Positions 26,035 to 35,014 of a stretch of 64,000 bases of DNA are shown piece after piece; the stretch's first letter is position 1; every line of letters starts with the position of its first letter. The stretch is from Kitasatospora sp044457565 (lineage in GTDB: Bacteria; Actinomycetota; Actinomycetes; Streptomycetales; Streptomycetaceae): assembly GCF_044457565.1 (NCBI RefSeq), contig NZ_JBITGZ010000007.1, positions 62,001 through 126,000 of the forward strand, read 5' to 3'. The translations under genes were made by a program, and so were the position numbers. The notes under the pieces were generated by a model. That model did no database searches. It was not told the DNA's origin and worked only from the letters and a program-made list of their open reading frames with translations.

Positions 26035-27350
26035 GCACCGACCAGAAGACCGACACCACCGGGCCCGCCCCCGAGGAGGCCGCGCCCGCCGCCGAGGCCA
26101 CCGAGGCACCGGCCGCCGCCGCCACCGCCGTGGTCGACCCGCGCCTGCTGGTGCGCGAGGAGGGCTTCGCCGGCTACATCGCCGACTTCCGCCGCAAGAT
26201 GAAGAGCGGCGACCTCGGCTCGGTGCCGGTCGTCCTCGGCCTGATCCTGATCGCGGCCATCTTCCAGGGCCTGACCGGCAAGTTCCTCAACGCCGACAAC
26301 CTGACCCACATCACGCAGTGGATCGCGGGCCCCGGCCTGATCGCGGTCGGCATCGTGTTCGTGCTGCTGCTCGGCGAGATCGACCTCTCGCTCGGCTCGG
26401 TGGCCGGTGTCTCCGCCGCCATCGCCGGCGTGCTCTCGGCCCGCCAGGGCCTCAACGAGTGGCTCGCCATCCTGATCGCGCTGGCGACCGGTATGGCGAT
26501 GGGCGCGCTGCACGGCTTCTTCTTCGCCAAGATCGGCGTCCCCGCGTTCGTCGTCACCCTGGCCGGCCTCCTCGCCTGGAGCGGCCTCCAGCAGTACGTG
26601 CTCGGCGACAAGGGCACCGCCAACGTGGTCAACGAGGGCGTCGTCGCCGACCTCGACCACTACTTCGTCGGTGACGGCGACGTCGCCTTCACCTGGGCGT
26701 TCGCCGTCCTGGGGGTAGGCCTCTTCCTGGCCGGCCAGCTGCTGGACAGCAAGCGCCGCAGCGCCGCCGCCCTGCCGGCCCGCCCGATGGCCGAGATCGC
26801 GCTGCGCACCGGCGCCCTGGCGATCGTCGCGCTCACCGCGGCCTACATGCTCAACCAGAGCCAGGGCCTGCCGCTGCCGCTGGTGATCTTCCTCGCCGTG
26901 GTCGCGATCACCGACTTCGTGCTCCGCCGCACCACCTACGGCCGGCAGATCTTCGCGGTCGGCGGTGGCATCGAGGCCGCCCGGCGCGCCGGTATCAACG
27001 TCGCCTGGGTCCGCATCTCGGTCTTCATGATCTCCGCGGGCATGGCCGCGCTCGGCGGGCTGTTCATCATGTCCCAGCAGGGTTCGGCCGATAAGGCGCT
27101 CGGCGGCGGCAACGTGCTGATGAACTCCATCGCGGCCGCGGTGATCGGCGGCACCAGCCTGTTCGGCGGCCGGGGCAAGACCTGGTCGGCCCTGCTCGGC
27201 ATCCTGGTGATCCAGTCGATCATCACCGGTCTCGACCTGGTCCACGTCGACCAGGCCATCCAGTACATGATCACCGGCGCGGTGCTGCTCGCCGCCGTCG
27301 TGCTCGACTCCGTCTCCCGCAGGACCCAGAAGTCCTCCGGACGCGGCTGA
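26031..27350 (+). CDS. xylH: Sugar ABC transporter permease
   Basis: 439 residues from GTG 26031, overlapping the xylG stop in GTGA, so translation is coupled; GGAGG lies upstream. An Ala/Glu/Pro-rich N-terminus of about 40 residues precedes roughly ten membrane helices (for example PVVLGLILIAAIFQGLTG, LIAVGIVFVLLLGEIDLS, LALPLVIF-type segments). The motif GEIDLSLGSVAGVSA is the conserved hallmark of RbsC/XylH permeases, and AAAVIGGTSLFGGRG near the C-terminus is the coupling region. It forms the channel of the xylose-type transporter. A terminator follows 22 bp downstream. Confidence 0.93.
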   Translation: MSTDQKTDTTGPAPEEAAPAAEATEAPAAAATAVVDPRLLVREEGFAGYIADFRRKMKSGDLGSVPVVLGLILIAAIFQGLTGKFLNADNLTHITQWIAGPGLIAVGIVFVLLLGEIDLSLGSVAGVSAAIAGVLSARQGLNEWLAILIALATGMAMGALHGFFFAKIGVPAFVVTLAGLLAWSGLQQYVLGDKGTANVVNEGVVADLDHYFVGDGDVAFTWAFAVLGVGLFLAGQLLDSKRRSAAALPARPMAEIALRTGALAIVALTAAYMLNQSQGLPLPLVIFLAVVAITDFVLRRTTYGRQIFAVGGGIEAARRAGINVAWVRISVFMISAGMAALGGLFIMSQQGSADKALGGGNVLMNSIAAAVIGGTSLFGGRGKTWSALLGILVIQSIITGLDLVHVDQAIQYMITGAVLLAAVVLDSVSRRTQKSSGRG

Positions 27351-27372
27351 CGCGACCCGCGAGCGATGTGAT

Positions 27373-27403
27373 GCCCGGCACCCGAACCACTCGGGTGCCG
27401 GGC
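27373..27403 (+). terminator. Terminator of the xylFGH operon
   Basis: Perfect 13-bp stem GCCCGGCACCCGA / TCGGGTGCCGGGC with a 5-nt loop, 22 bp after xylH. Confidence 0.85.
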
Positions 27404-27594
27404 CGCGTCCTGCCCGGGGACAGGCCCCGGAAACCGGGGCGCGCCGCCAGGTGTCCACCGGCCGGACATTAGACTCGACCAGCCGGGCCGGACCGACGCC
27501 GTCGGATCGCCCCGGCCACCGTGGGCAGCGAAGCCCGCCGGGCCGAGGTTCGGTCCGGGTCCGCGAGGACACAACACTGCACGAGGAGGAACGG

Positions 27595-29502
27595 GTGGCC
27601 CTGCTGACCCGCATTCGGGGACCGCGCGATCTCGACCGGCTCACGCCCGGACAGCTGGCCGTCCTGGCAGAGGAGATCCGCAGCTTCCTGGTAACCGAGG
27701 TCTCCAAGACGGGCGGCCACCTCGGTCCCAACCTCGGCGTGGTGGAGCTCACGATCGCGCTGCACCGGGTCTTCGACTCGCCGCGCGACCGCATCCTCTT
27801 CGACACCGGCCACCAGAGCTACGTCCACAAGCTGCTCACCGGCCGCCAGGACTTCTCCCGGCTGCGCCTCAAGGGCGGCCTGTCCGGGTACCCCTCGCGC
27901 GCCGAGTCCGAGCACGACGTGATCGAGAACTCGCACGCCTCCACCGTGCTCGGCTACGCCGACGGCCTGGCCAAGGCCAACCAGCTCCAGGGCCACCACG
28001 ACCGCCCGGTGGTCGCGGTGATCGGTGACGGAGCCCTCACCGGCGGTATGGCCTGGGAGGCGCTGAACAACATCGCCGACGCCAAGGACCGTCCGCTGGT
28101 CATCGTCGTCAACGACAACGAGCGTTCCTACTCCCCGACGATCGGCGGGATGGCCAACCACCTCGCCACCCTGCGCACCACCCAGGGCTACGAGCGCTTC
28201 CTGTCCTGGGGCAAGGACGCGCTCCAGCGCACCCCGGTGGTCGGCCAGCAGCTCTTCGAGACCCTGCACGGCGCCAAGAAGGGCCTCAAGGACTTCATCG
28301 CCCCGCAGGGCATGTTCGAGGACCTCGGCCTCAAGTACATCGGTCCGATCGACGGCCACGACCTCATCGCCCTGGAGTCCGCGCTCACCAAGGCGCGCGG
28401 CTTCGGCGGCCCGGTGATCGTGCACTGCCTCACCGAGAAGGGCCGCGGCTACCGCGCCGCCGAGCAGAACGAGGAGGACCGCTTCCACGCGGTCGGGGTG
28501 ATCCACCCGGAGACCGGCCTGCCGATCAAGTCGGCCGGCAAGGACTGGACCTCCGTCTTCGGCGAGGAGATGGTGGCGCTCGGCCGCGAGCGCGAGGACA
28601 TCGTCGGCATCACCGCCGCGATGCTCCACCCCGTGGGTCTGGCGCCGTTCGCCAAGGCCTTCCCGGAGCGGATCTTCGACGTGGGCATCGCCGAGCAGCA
28701 CGCGGCCGTCTCCGCCGCGGGCCTGGCCACCGGCGGGCTGCACCCGGTCGTCGCGGTCTACGCGACCTTCCTCAACCGGGCCTTCGACCAGGTCCTGATG
28801 GACGTCGCGCTGCACAAGCTGGGCGTCACCTTCGTCCTGGACCGCGCGGGCGTCACCGGCACCGACGGCGCCTCGCACAACGGCATGTGGGACATGTCGA
28901 TCCTCCAGGTCGTCCCCGGGCTGCGGCTGGCCGCCCCGCGCGACGCCGACCAGCTGCGCGCCCAGCTGCGCGAGGCCGTCCAGGTCAAGGACGCGCCGAC
29001 GGTGGTCCGCTACTCCAAGGGCACCGTCGGCCCCGCCGTCCCGGCGCTGGGCACCATCGGCGGCATGGACGTGCTGCGCGAGGCCCAGGAGCCCTCGGGC
29101 GAGCGCCGCGCGGACGTCCTGATCGTCTCGGTCGGCGCGATGGCCACCACCTGCCTGGAGGCGGCCGACCTGCTCGCCGCGCAGGGCATCACCAGCACCG
29201 TGGTCGACCCGCGCTGGGTCAAGCCCGTGGACCCGGCCCTGCCGGGCCTGGCGGCGGAGCACCGGGTGGTCGTCACGGTCGAGGACAACGGCCGGGCCGG
29301 CGGCGTCGGCTCGGCGATCGCCCAGGCCCTGCGCGACGCGGACGTGGACGTGCCGCTGCGGGACTTCGGCATCCGCCAGGAATTCCTGGACCACGCCTCG
29401 CGCGCCGAGATCCTCGCCGAGATCGGCCTGACCGCGGCCGACATCGCCCGTAAGGTCACCGCGCTGGTCTCCCGGCTGGACCTCGCGACCGTCCAGGCCT
29501 GA
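27595..29502 (+). CDS. dxs: 1-deoxy-D-xylulose-5-phosphate synthase
   Basis: 635 residues. It condenses pyruvate and glyceraldehyde 3-phosphate to 1-deoxyxylulose 5-phosphate, the entry step of the methylerythritol-phosphate isoprenoid pathway, in the cytoplasm with thiamine diphosphate. ThDP motif GDGALTGGMAWEALNN (144 onward) ending in VVNDNE, the GHQSYVHKLLTGR and SHASTVLGYADGLAKA segments, and transketolase-type GIAEQHAAVSAAG with the catalytic Glu are all present. The C-terminal domain is complete. GTG 27595 follows GAGGAGGAA. It lies behind the xylose transporter but has its own leader of about 190 bp after the xyl terminator. Confidence 0.96.
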   Translation: MALLTRIRGPRDLDRLTPGQLAVLAEEIRSFLVTEVSKTGGHLGPNLGVVELTIALHRVFDSPRDRILFDTGHQSYVHKLLTGRQDFSRLRLKGGLSGYPSRAESEHDVIENSHASTVLGYADGLAKANQLQGHHDRPVVAVIGDGALTGGMAWEALNNIADAKDRPLVIVVNDNERSYSPTIGGMANHLATLRTTQGYERFLSWGKDALQRTPVVGQQLFETLHGAKKGLKDFIAPQGMFEDLGLKYIGPIDGHDLIALESALTKARGFGGPVIVHCLTEKGRGYRAAEQNEEDRFHAVGVIHPETGLPIKSAGKDWTSVFGEEMVALGREREDIVGITAAMLHPVGLAPFAKAFPERIFDVGIAEQHAAVSAAGLATGGLHPVVAVYATFLNRAFDQVLMDVALHKLGVTFVLDRAGVTGTDGASHNGMWDMSILQVVPGLRLAAPRDADQLRAQLREAVQVKDAPTVVRYSKGTVGPAVPALGTIGGMDVLREAQEPSGERRADVLIVSVGAMATTCLEAADLLAAQGITSTVVDPRWVKPVDPALPGLAAEHRVVVTVEDNGRAGGVGSAIAQALRDADVDVPLRDFGIRQEFLDHASRAEILAEIGLTAADIARKVTALVSRLDLATVQA

Positions 29503-29620
29503 GTGCCCGGGCCCGGGCCGTCCCGGCCGTTCGCAGCAGTTCTGTAACAGCTCGTCACAGGCAAGCCCGATAATCGCACCTAAAGGCGGGACCGGCGCGT
29601 CCGGTGCCGGTCCCGCCCGG

Positions 29621-29634
29621 TAGGTTGTCACTCG
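29621..29634 (+). promoter_or_regulatory. Putative leaderless promoter
   Basis: TAGGTT (29621-29626) lies seven bases before GTG 29634, and no ribosome-binding site precedes the GTG. This is the spacing expected when transcription starts at the first base of the start codon. The -35 element is not obvious. Confidence 0.5.
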
Positions 29635-31148
29635 TGCCCACCCCCACCGATCACAGACTCGCCGCGCTCACCGAGCGTCTGCCCGCGCGCATCCGCACGG
29701 GCTACTGGACGAGAGTGGTCCCGGTGCTGGCGTTGCTGGCCGTCCTCACCCACATCCCGTCCTTCACCCGGCAGGTGTGGAGCCCCGACGAGGGCTTCCT
29801 CGCCACCCAGGCCCGGATGCTCTCCGACGGCGGCGTCCTCTACGACACCGTGGTCGACCGCAAGCCCCCCCTGCTGCCCTGGCTGTACGAGGCCTGCTTC
29901 ACGCTCTTCGGCTCCACCTCGCTGTGGCCGCTGCGCACCCTGGCGATCGTCGCCCACCTCACCACCGCGATCCTGCTCGCCTCGATCGCGCGCGGCCGCT
30001 GGGGCAACCGCGCCGGCGCCGCAACCGGCGCGCTGTACCTGCTGGTCTCCATCGGGCTCTCCCCGGAGGACACCCAGGCGGCGACCTTCGAGGTCTTCAT
30101 GCTCCCGGCCATGGTGGCGGCCTTCCGGTACGCCGAGCGCCGCCGCTGGCTGGCCGCGGGCATCGCGGTGGCACTCTGCTCGCTGACCAAGCAGACCGGC
30201 GGCGCGGTGCTGCTGCCGGTGCTCTGGATGCTGCTCCAGGACGCCCGCCGGCGCGGGGTGCGCTGGCTGCCCCCGCTCTTCAAGATCGGCTTCGGGTTCG
30301 TCCTGCCGATAGCGCTGGTCGCGGTGATCCTCACCAAGCCCAAGGGCTTCCTGTTCTGGGTGGTCACCGGCAGCGGCGACTACGCCTCGCTGGGCGGCGC
30401 CTGGCTGCAGATGACCGGCCGGGCGCTGGGCAACTCGGCGATCCTGCTCGGCGCAGGGCTCGGCTTCCTGGTACCGCTGGGCCACCGGCTCTGGCTCAGG
30501 TACCGCGGGCGCCCACTGCCCGCCGCCGGCGTCGAGCGCGGCTCCAGCACCGACCTCTGGATCTGGCTGCTCTCCTCGGTGGTCGCGGTCAGCGTCGGCT
30601 TCCACTTCTTCGGCCACTACTACCTCCAGCTGATGCCCCCGCTGGTGCTGCTGGGCGTCGGCGCGGTCTGCACCTCGGCGATCCGCTGGAAGCCCGTCCT
30701 GGTCTACAGCACGGCGGCCGCCACCGTCTTCTGGGTGCTGGCGATGGCCTGGCCGGGCGAGCGGCTGGACCGCACCACCGAGGTCGCCACCGCCGTCGCC
30801 GCGCAGACCACGCCCAAGGACACCGTGCTGGTCTGGGGCATGCACCCCGAGCTGTACTGGCTCGCCGACCGCAAGCCCGCCACCCGCTACCTCACGGCCG
30901 GCTTCCTGACCAACTACAGCGGCGGCAAGGACGGCAGCCCGAACGTCGGCGAGCAGTACAGCGTCACCGACGCCTGGCAGACCTTCGACAAGGAGCTGGA
31001 CAAGGGCCTGCCCGAGGTCGTCGTGGACGACTCGGGACGCGCGCCGTACCAGCCCGACCTGGTCCCCAGGATCGAGGCCCTGCTGGACACCCACTACGAG
31101 ATGGTCGGCGTCTTCACCGACACCGTGGTGTACCGCCTCAAGCACTGA
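29634..31148 (+). CDS. Membrane glycosyltransferase-like protein (GT39/GT83 type)
   Basis: 504 residues. About ten predicted membrane helices follow a short cytoplasmic N-terminus. The first extracytoplasmic loop begins after helix one with QVWSPDEGFLATQARMLSDG; the acidic Asp-Glu pair there is typical of the catalytic site in ArnT and protein-mannosyltransferase relatives, which transfer sugars from polyprenyl phosphate donors on the outer face of the membrane. VVDRKPPLLPWLYEACF is also characteristic. The C-terminal 100 residues form a soluble domain (VLVWGMHPELYWLADRKPATRY). Donor and acceptor unknown. GTG 29634 has no ribosome-binding site and appears to be leaderless. Placed after dxs, which feeds polyprenyl synthesis, but a functional link is speculative. 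Confidence 0.82.
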   Translation: MPTPTDHRLAALTERLPARIRTGYWTRVVPVLALLAVLTHIPSFTRQVWSPDEGFLATQARMLSDGGVLYDTVVDRKPPLLPWLYEACFTLFGSTSLWPLRTLAIVAHLTTAILLASIARGRWGNRAGAATGALYLLVSIGLSPEDTQAATFEVFMLPAMVAAFRYAERRRWLAAGIAVALCSLTKQTGGAVLLPVLWMLLQDARRRGVRWLPPLFKIGFGFVLPIALVAVILTKPKGFLFWVVTGSGDYASLGGAWLQMTGRALGNSAILLGAGLGFLVPLGHRLWLRYRGRPLPAAGVERGSSTDLWIWLLSSVVAVSVGFHFFGHYYLQLMPPLVLLGVGAVCTSAIRWKPVLVYSTAAATVFWVLAMAWPGERLDRTTEVATAVAAQTTPKDTVLVWGMHPELYWLADRKPATRYLTAGFLTNYSGGKDGSPNVGEQYSVTDAWQTFDKELDKGLPEVVVDDSGRAPYQPDLVPRIEALLDTHYEMVGVFTDTVVYRLKH

Positions 31149-31153
31149 TCACT

Positions 31154-31277
31154 TTTGGGGCGCCCGCTCGCCTCCGGGCGCTCTGGTCCGGTGCCGACGG
31201 TCGGCGCTCCGGCGCTCGCTTCGCTCGCTTGTCGCTTCTCCCTTTCGGCACCGGCGCGCCCCTTCGGCTCGGGGCGC
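31154..31277. repeat. Dispersed intergenic repeat, copy A
   Basis: About 124 bp between convergent genes, built of three parts: GGGGCGCCCGCTCGCCTCCG, then GTCCGGTGCCGACGGTCG, then CCCTTTCGGCACCGGCGCGC followed by CCCTTCGGCTCGGGGCG. The same three parts occur in inverted orientation at 36430-36638. It contains internal palindromes and no convincing coding sequence. Confidence 0.75.
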
Positions 31278-31370
31278 GGCCGGCGAGGGGTGAACGTCAG
31301 AGCGCCGGGGCAGGGGTCGGGGTCGGGTCGTCGTGCGGGTGTCGGGCGCCCGCTCGCCCGGACAACGCGA

Positions 31371-31411
31371 CAGCGCCGGTGACCGCCCTCGGGGGGTGGT
31401 CACCGGCGCTG
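31371..31411 (-). terminator. Terminator of the fadAB operon
   Basis: Perfect 14-bp stem CAGCGCCGGTGACC / GGTCACCGGCGCTG with a 13-nt loop, 15 bp beyond the fadB stop. Confidence 0.85.
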
Positions 31412-31425
31412 CGGTGTGCTCAGGC

Positions 31426-33558
31426 TCAGGCCGGGATGGAGGCCACGCCGGGGGCGAGGAACTTCTTGCCGTTCACCCGCTCCGAGACGCCCTCACGGTC
31501 CAGGTACGGGGTGATCCCGCCCAGGTGGAAGGGCCAGCCGGCACCGGTGATCATGCAGAGGTCGATGTCCTGCGCCTCGGCGACGACACCCTCCTCCAGC
31601 ATCAGGCCGATCTCCTGCGCGACGGCGTCCAGCGCGCGGGCGCGGACCTGCTCCTCGGTGAGGACGGTGTCGCCGAGGGTCAGCAGCTCCAGCACCTCGG
31701 GGTCGAGGATCTGCTTGCCGTCCACCCAGGTGTAGAAGCCGCGCTTGCCGGCCTTGACCACCCGGCCGAGGTTCTCGGAGACGCTGAAGCGCTCCGGGAA
31801 GGCCCCGTGCAGGGTCTCCGAGACGTGCTGCGCGATGGCCGGGCCGACCAGCTCCAGGAGCACGATCGGGGACATCGGCAGGCCGAGCGGTTCGACGCCC
31901 GCCTCGACGGTCGCGATCGGGGTGCCCTCGTCGATGATGCTCTGGATCTCACCCATGAAGCGGGTCAGGATCCGGTTCACCACGAACGCCGGGGCGTCCT
32001 TGACCAGGACGGACGTCTTCTTCAGCTTCTTCGAGACACCGAAGGCGGTCGCCAGCGAGGCGTCGTCGGTCTGCTCGCCGCGGACGATCTCCAGCAGCGG
32101 GAGGATCGCGACCGGGTTGAAGAAGTGGAAGCCGACGACCCGCTCCGGGTGCTTCAGCTTCGAGGCCATCTCGGTGACCGAGAGGGAGGAGGTGTTGGTC
32201 GCCAGCACGCAGGTCGGCGAGACCACGTTCTCCAGGTCCGCGAAGACGTTCTGCTTGACGCCCATCTCCTCGAACACGGCCTCGATCACGAAGTCGGCGT
32301 CGCCGAAGGCCGCGGCCTTGTCGAGCGAGCCGGTGACCAGGCCCTTGAGGCGGTTGGCCTTGTCCTGGCCGATGCGGCCCTTGTCGAGCAGCTTGTCGAT
32401 CTCGGCGTGGACGTAGCCGACACCCTTGTCCACGCGCGCCTGGTCGATGTCGGTGAGGACCACCGGCACCTCCATCCGGCGGGCGAACAGCAGCGCCAGC
32501 TGCGAGGCCATCAGGCCCGCGCCGACGACGCCGACCTTGGTGACCGGGCGGGCCAGCGACTTGTCCGGCGCACCGAACGGACGCTTGGCACGGCGCTGCA
32601 CCAGGTTGAAGGCGTACAGGCCCGCGCGCAGCTCGCCGCTCATGATGAGGTCGGCCAGCGCGGCGTCCTCGGCGGCGAAGCCCGCCTGGAGGTCGTTGTC
32701 CTTGACCTGGGCGATGATGTCCAGCGCCTTGTAGGCGGCCGGGGCGGCGCCGTGCACCTTGCTGTCGGCGACCAGGCGGCCCCAGGCGACGGCGTCGTCC
32801 CAGGCCTTGCCACGGTCGATCGCCTCGCGCTCGACGACGGTCTCGCCCTTGAGGACCTTGGAGGCCCACAGCAGCGACTGCTCCAGGAAGTCGGCCGGCT
32901 CGAAGATCGCGTCCGCGATGCCGAGCTCGAAGACGTCCTTGCCGCGCAGCTGCTTGTTCTGGCTCATCGAGTTCTCGATGATGACCTTGATCGCCTTGGA
33001 CGGGCCGATCAGGTTCGGCAGGATGGTGCAGCCGCCCCAGCCCGGGACCAGGCCCAGGAAGACCTCCGGCAGCGAGAACGCCGGGACGCCCGTGCTGACC
33101 GTGCGGTAGGTGGCGTGCAGGCCGACCTCGACACCGCCGCCCATCGCCGCGCCGTTGTAGAAGGCGAAGCTGGGGACGGGCAGCGCGGCGATCCGCTTGA
33201 AGACGTCGTGGCCGCCCTTGCCGATGGCCAGCGCGTCGCTGTGCTCCTTGAGCACCTCGACACCCTTGAGGTCGGCGCCGACCGCGAAGATGAAGGGCTT
33301 GCCGGTGATGGCGACCGCGACGATCTTGCCCTCGGCGGCCTCGGCCTCGACCTGGTCCAGCGCCTCGGACAGCTTGGCCAGCGAACCCGGGCCGAAGGTG
33401 GTCGGCTTGGTGTGGTCGAAGCCGTTGTCCAGGGTGATCAGCGCCAGCTTGCCGGCCTGCAGGGGCAGGTCCAGGTGCCGTACGTGCGCGGTGGTGACGA
33501 CCTCGCCGGGGAACAGCTCGGCGGCGCGCTTCAGCAGCTCAGTGGTGCTCATGGTCAC
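31426..33558 (-). CDS. fadB: Fatty acid oxidation complex alpha subunit (enoyl-CoA hydratase / 3-hydroxyacyl-CoA dehydrogenase)
   Basis: 710 residues. The N-terminal crotonase domain (about 20-230) has FAVGADLKG and NGAAMGGGVEVGLHATYR for the oxyanion hole and PEVFLGLVPGWGG. A Rossmann domain follows with VGVVGAGLMASQLAL, then the dehydrogenase C-terminal domains with VGFHFFNPVAILPLLEIVRG and KDAPAFVVNRIL. Together they hydrate trans-2-enoyl-CoA and oxidise the 3-hydroxyacyl-CoA in beta-oxidation. GTG 33558 overlaps the fadA stop by four bases (GTGA), so translation is coupled; ATG 33552 is an in-frame alternative. It corresponds to SCO6026 in synteny. Confidence 0.95.
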   Translation of the reverse strand: MTMSTTELLKRAAELFPGEVVTTAHVRHLDLPLQAGKLALITLDNGFDHTKPTTFGPGSLAKLSEALDQVEAEAAEGKIVAVAITGKPFIFAVGADLKGVEVLKEHSDALAIGKGGHDVFKRIAALPVPSFAFYNGAAMGGGVEVGLHATYRTVSTGVPAFSLPEVFLGLVPGWGGCTILPNLIGPSKAIKVIIENSMSQNKQLRGKDVFELGIADAIFEPADFLEQSLLWASKVLKGETVVEREAIDRGKAWDDAVAWGRLVADSKVHGAAPAAYKALDIIAQVKDNDLQAGFAAEDAALADLIMSGELRAGLYAFNLVQRRAKRPFGAPDKSLARPVTKVGVVGAGLMASQLALLFARRMEVPVVLTDIDQARVDKGVGYVHAEIDKLLDKGRIGQDKANRLKGLVTGSLDKAAAFGDADFVIEAVFEEMGVKQNVFADLENVVSPTCVLATNTSSLSVTEMASKLKHPERVVGFHFFNPVAILPLLEIVRGEQTDDASLATAFGVSKKLKKTSVLVKDAPAFVVNRILTRFMGEIQSIIDEGTPIATVEAGVEPLGLPMSPIVLLELVGPAIAQHVSETLHGAFPERFSVSENLGRVVKAGKRGFYTWVDGKQILDPEVLELLTLGDTVLTEEQVRARALDAVAQEIGLMLEEGVVAEAQDIDLCMITGAGWPFHLGGITPYLDREGVSERVNGKKFLAPGVASIPA

Positions 33559-34772
33559 TTACCACCCTCGAAGTGCGGGTTCTCCCAGATGACGGTCGCG
33601 CCCATGCCGAAGCCGATGCACATAGTGGTCAGGCCGTACCGGACGTCGGGGCGCTGCTCGAAGCGGCGGGCCAGCTGGTTCATCAGGCGCACGCCCGAGG
33701 AGGCCAGCGGGTGGCCGAAGGCGATCGCGCCACCGAACGGGTTGACCCGCTCGTCGTCGTCCGCGATGCCGTAGTGGTCGAGGAAGGCCAGCACCTGGAC
33801 GGCGAAGGCCTCGTTGACCTCGAAGGCCTGGATGTCGTCGATCGTCAGGCCGGCCTTGGCCAGCGCCTTCTCGGTCGCCGGCACCGGGCCGATGCCCATC
33901 ACCTCGGGCTCGACGCCCGCGAAGGCGTACGAGACCAGGCGCATCTTGACCGGGAGGCCGAGCTCCTCGGCCACGTCCTCGGCGGCGAGCAGCGAGGCGG
34001 TGGCGCCGTCGTTGAGACCGGCCGAGTTGCCCGCGGTGATGTTGCCGTGCGGGCGGAACGGGGTCTTCAGGTTCGCCAGGGACTCCATGGTGGTGCCCGG
34101 GCGCATCGGCTCGTCCGTGGTCGCCAGGCCCCAGCCGGTCTCGCCGGCGTCGGGGTTGGTGTTGCGGATCGAGACCGGCACCAGGTCCGGCTGGATGTCG
34201 CCGTTGGCGTAGGCCTTGGCGGCCTTCTCCTGCGAGCGCACCGCGTACGCGTCGCAGCGCTCCTTGGTGATGTGCGGGAACCGGTCGTGCAGGTTCTCCG
34301 CCGTCATGCCCATGAACAGGGCCGACTCGTCGACGAGCTTCTCGGAGACGAAGCGCCGGTTCGGGTCGACGCCCTCACCCATCGGGTGGCGGCCCATGTG
34401 CTCGACGCCACCGGCCACGACCACGTCGTACGCACCGAAGGCGATGCCGCCCGCGGTCGCGGTGACGGCGGTCAGCGCGCCGGCACACATGCGGTCGATC
34501 GAGTAGCCGGGGACGGACTTCGGCAGGCCGGACAGCAGCGCGGCGGTACGGCCGATCGTCAGACCCTGGTCGCCGATCTGCGTGGTGGCCGCGATGGCGA
34601 CCTCGTCGATGCGCTCGACGGGCAGGTTCGGGTTACGACGCACGAGCTCCCGGATGCACTTGACGACCAGGTCGTCGGCTCGCGTCTCGTGGTAGATGCC
34701 CTTCGGGCCGGCCTTGCCGAACGGGGTGCGGACGCCATCGACAAAGACGACGTCCCTCGCGGTACGAGGCAC
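33555..34772 (-). CDS. fadA: Acetyl-CoA acyltransferase (3-ketoacyl-CoA thiolase)
   Basis: 405 residues from GTG 34772, with GGGAGGAG upstream; the open frame runs to 34853 but the extension is not protein-like. It performs thiolytic cleavage of 3-ketoacyl-CoA, the last step of beta-oxidation, as partner of FadB encoded immediately downstream. Catalytic residues: Cys96 in DRMCAGAL, His354 in FGHPLASSG and Cys385 in TTMCIGFGMG; NEAFAV is also present. First gene of the two-gene operon. Confidence 0.95.
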   Translation of the reverse strand: MPRTARDVVFVDGVRTPFGKAGPKGIYHETRADDLVVKCIRELVRRNPNLPVERIDEVAIAATTQIGDQGLTIGRTAALLSGLPKSVPGYSIDRMCAGALTAVTATAGGIAFGAYDVVVAGGVEHMGRHPMGEGVDPNRRFVSEKLVDESALFMGMTAENLHDRFPHITKERCDAYAVRSQEKAAKAYANGDIQPDLVPVSIRNTNPDAGETGWGLATTDEPMRPGTTMESLANLKTPFRPHGNITAGNSAGLNDGATASLLAAEDVAEELGLPVKMRLVSYAFAGVEPEVMGIGPVPATEKALAKAGLTIDDIQAFEVNEAFAVQVLAFLDHYGIADDDERVNPFGGAIAFGHPLASSGVRLMNQLARRFEQRPDVRYGLTTMCIGFGMGATVIWENPHFEGGK

Positions 34773-34952
34773 GGGGGCTCTCCTCCCAGGGACCAACAGG
34801 ACGTTATGCGCAGACCGCCGCCCACGGGTGGAGCAGCGCTGCCTCACGGCCATGCTACCCGCCGGTAACTAACTTGCCCAGGCCCGGTGGGTGGATCAAC
34901 GGATGTGTCCCCCGACACGTGCCCACCAGGCCCGCCGGACGGCCCGCGACGA

Positions 34953-34994
34953 CGAAGGCCACGGTCAGGGCGGGTGCCCGGGCCGTGGCCCTCG
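34953..34994 (-). terminator. Hairpin after rnd
   Basis: 12-bp stem with one mismatch (CGAAGGCCACGG at 34953-34964 against 34983-34994), 20 bp past the rnd stop on the leftward strand. Confidence 0.7.
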
Positions 34995-35014
34995 TTCGCA
35001 CTCGCCCTGGGGCG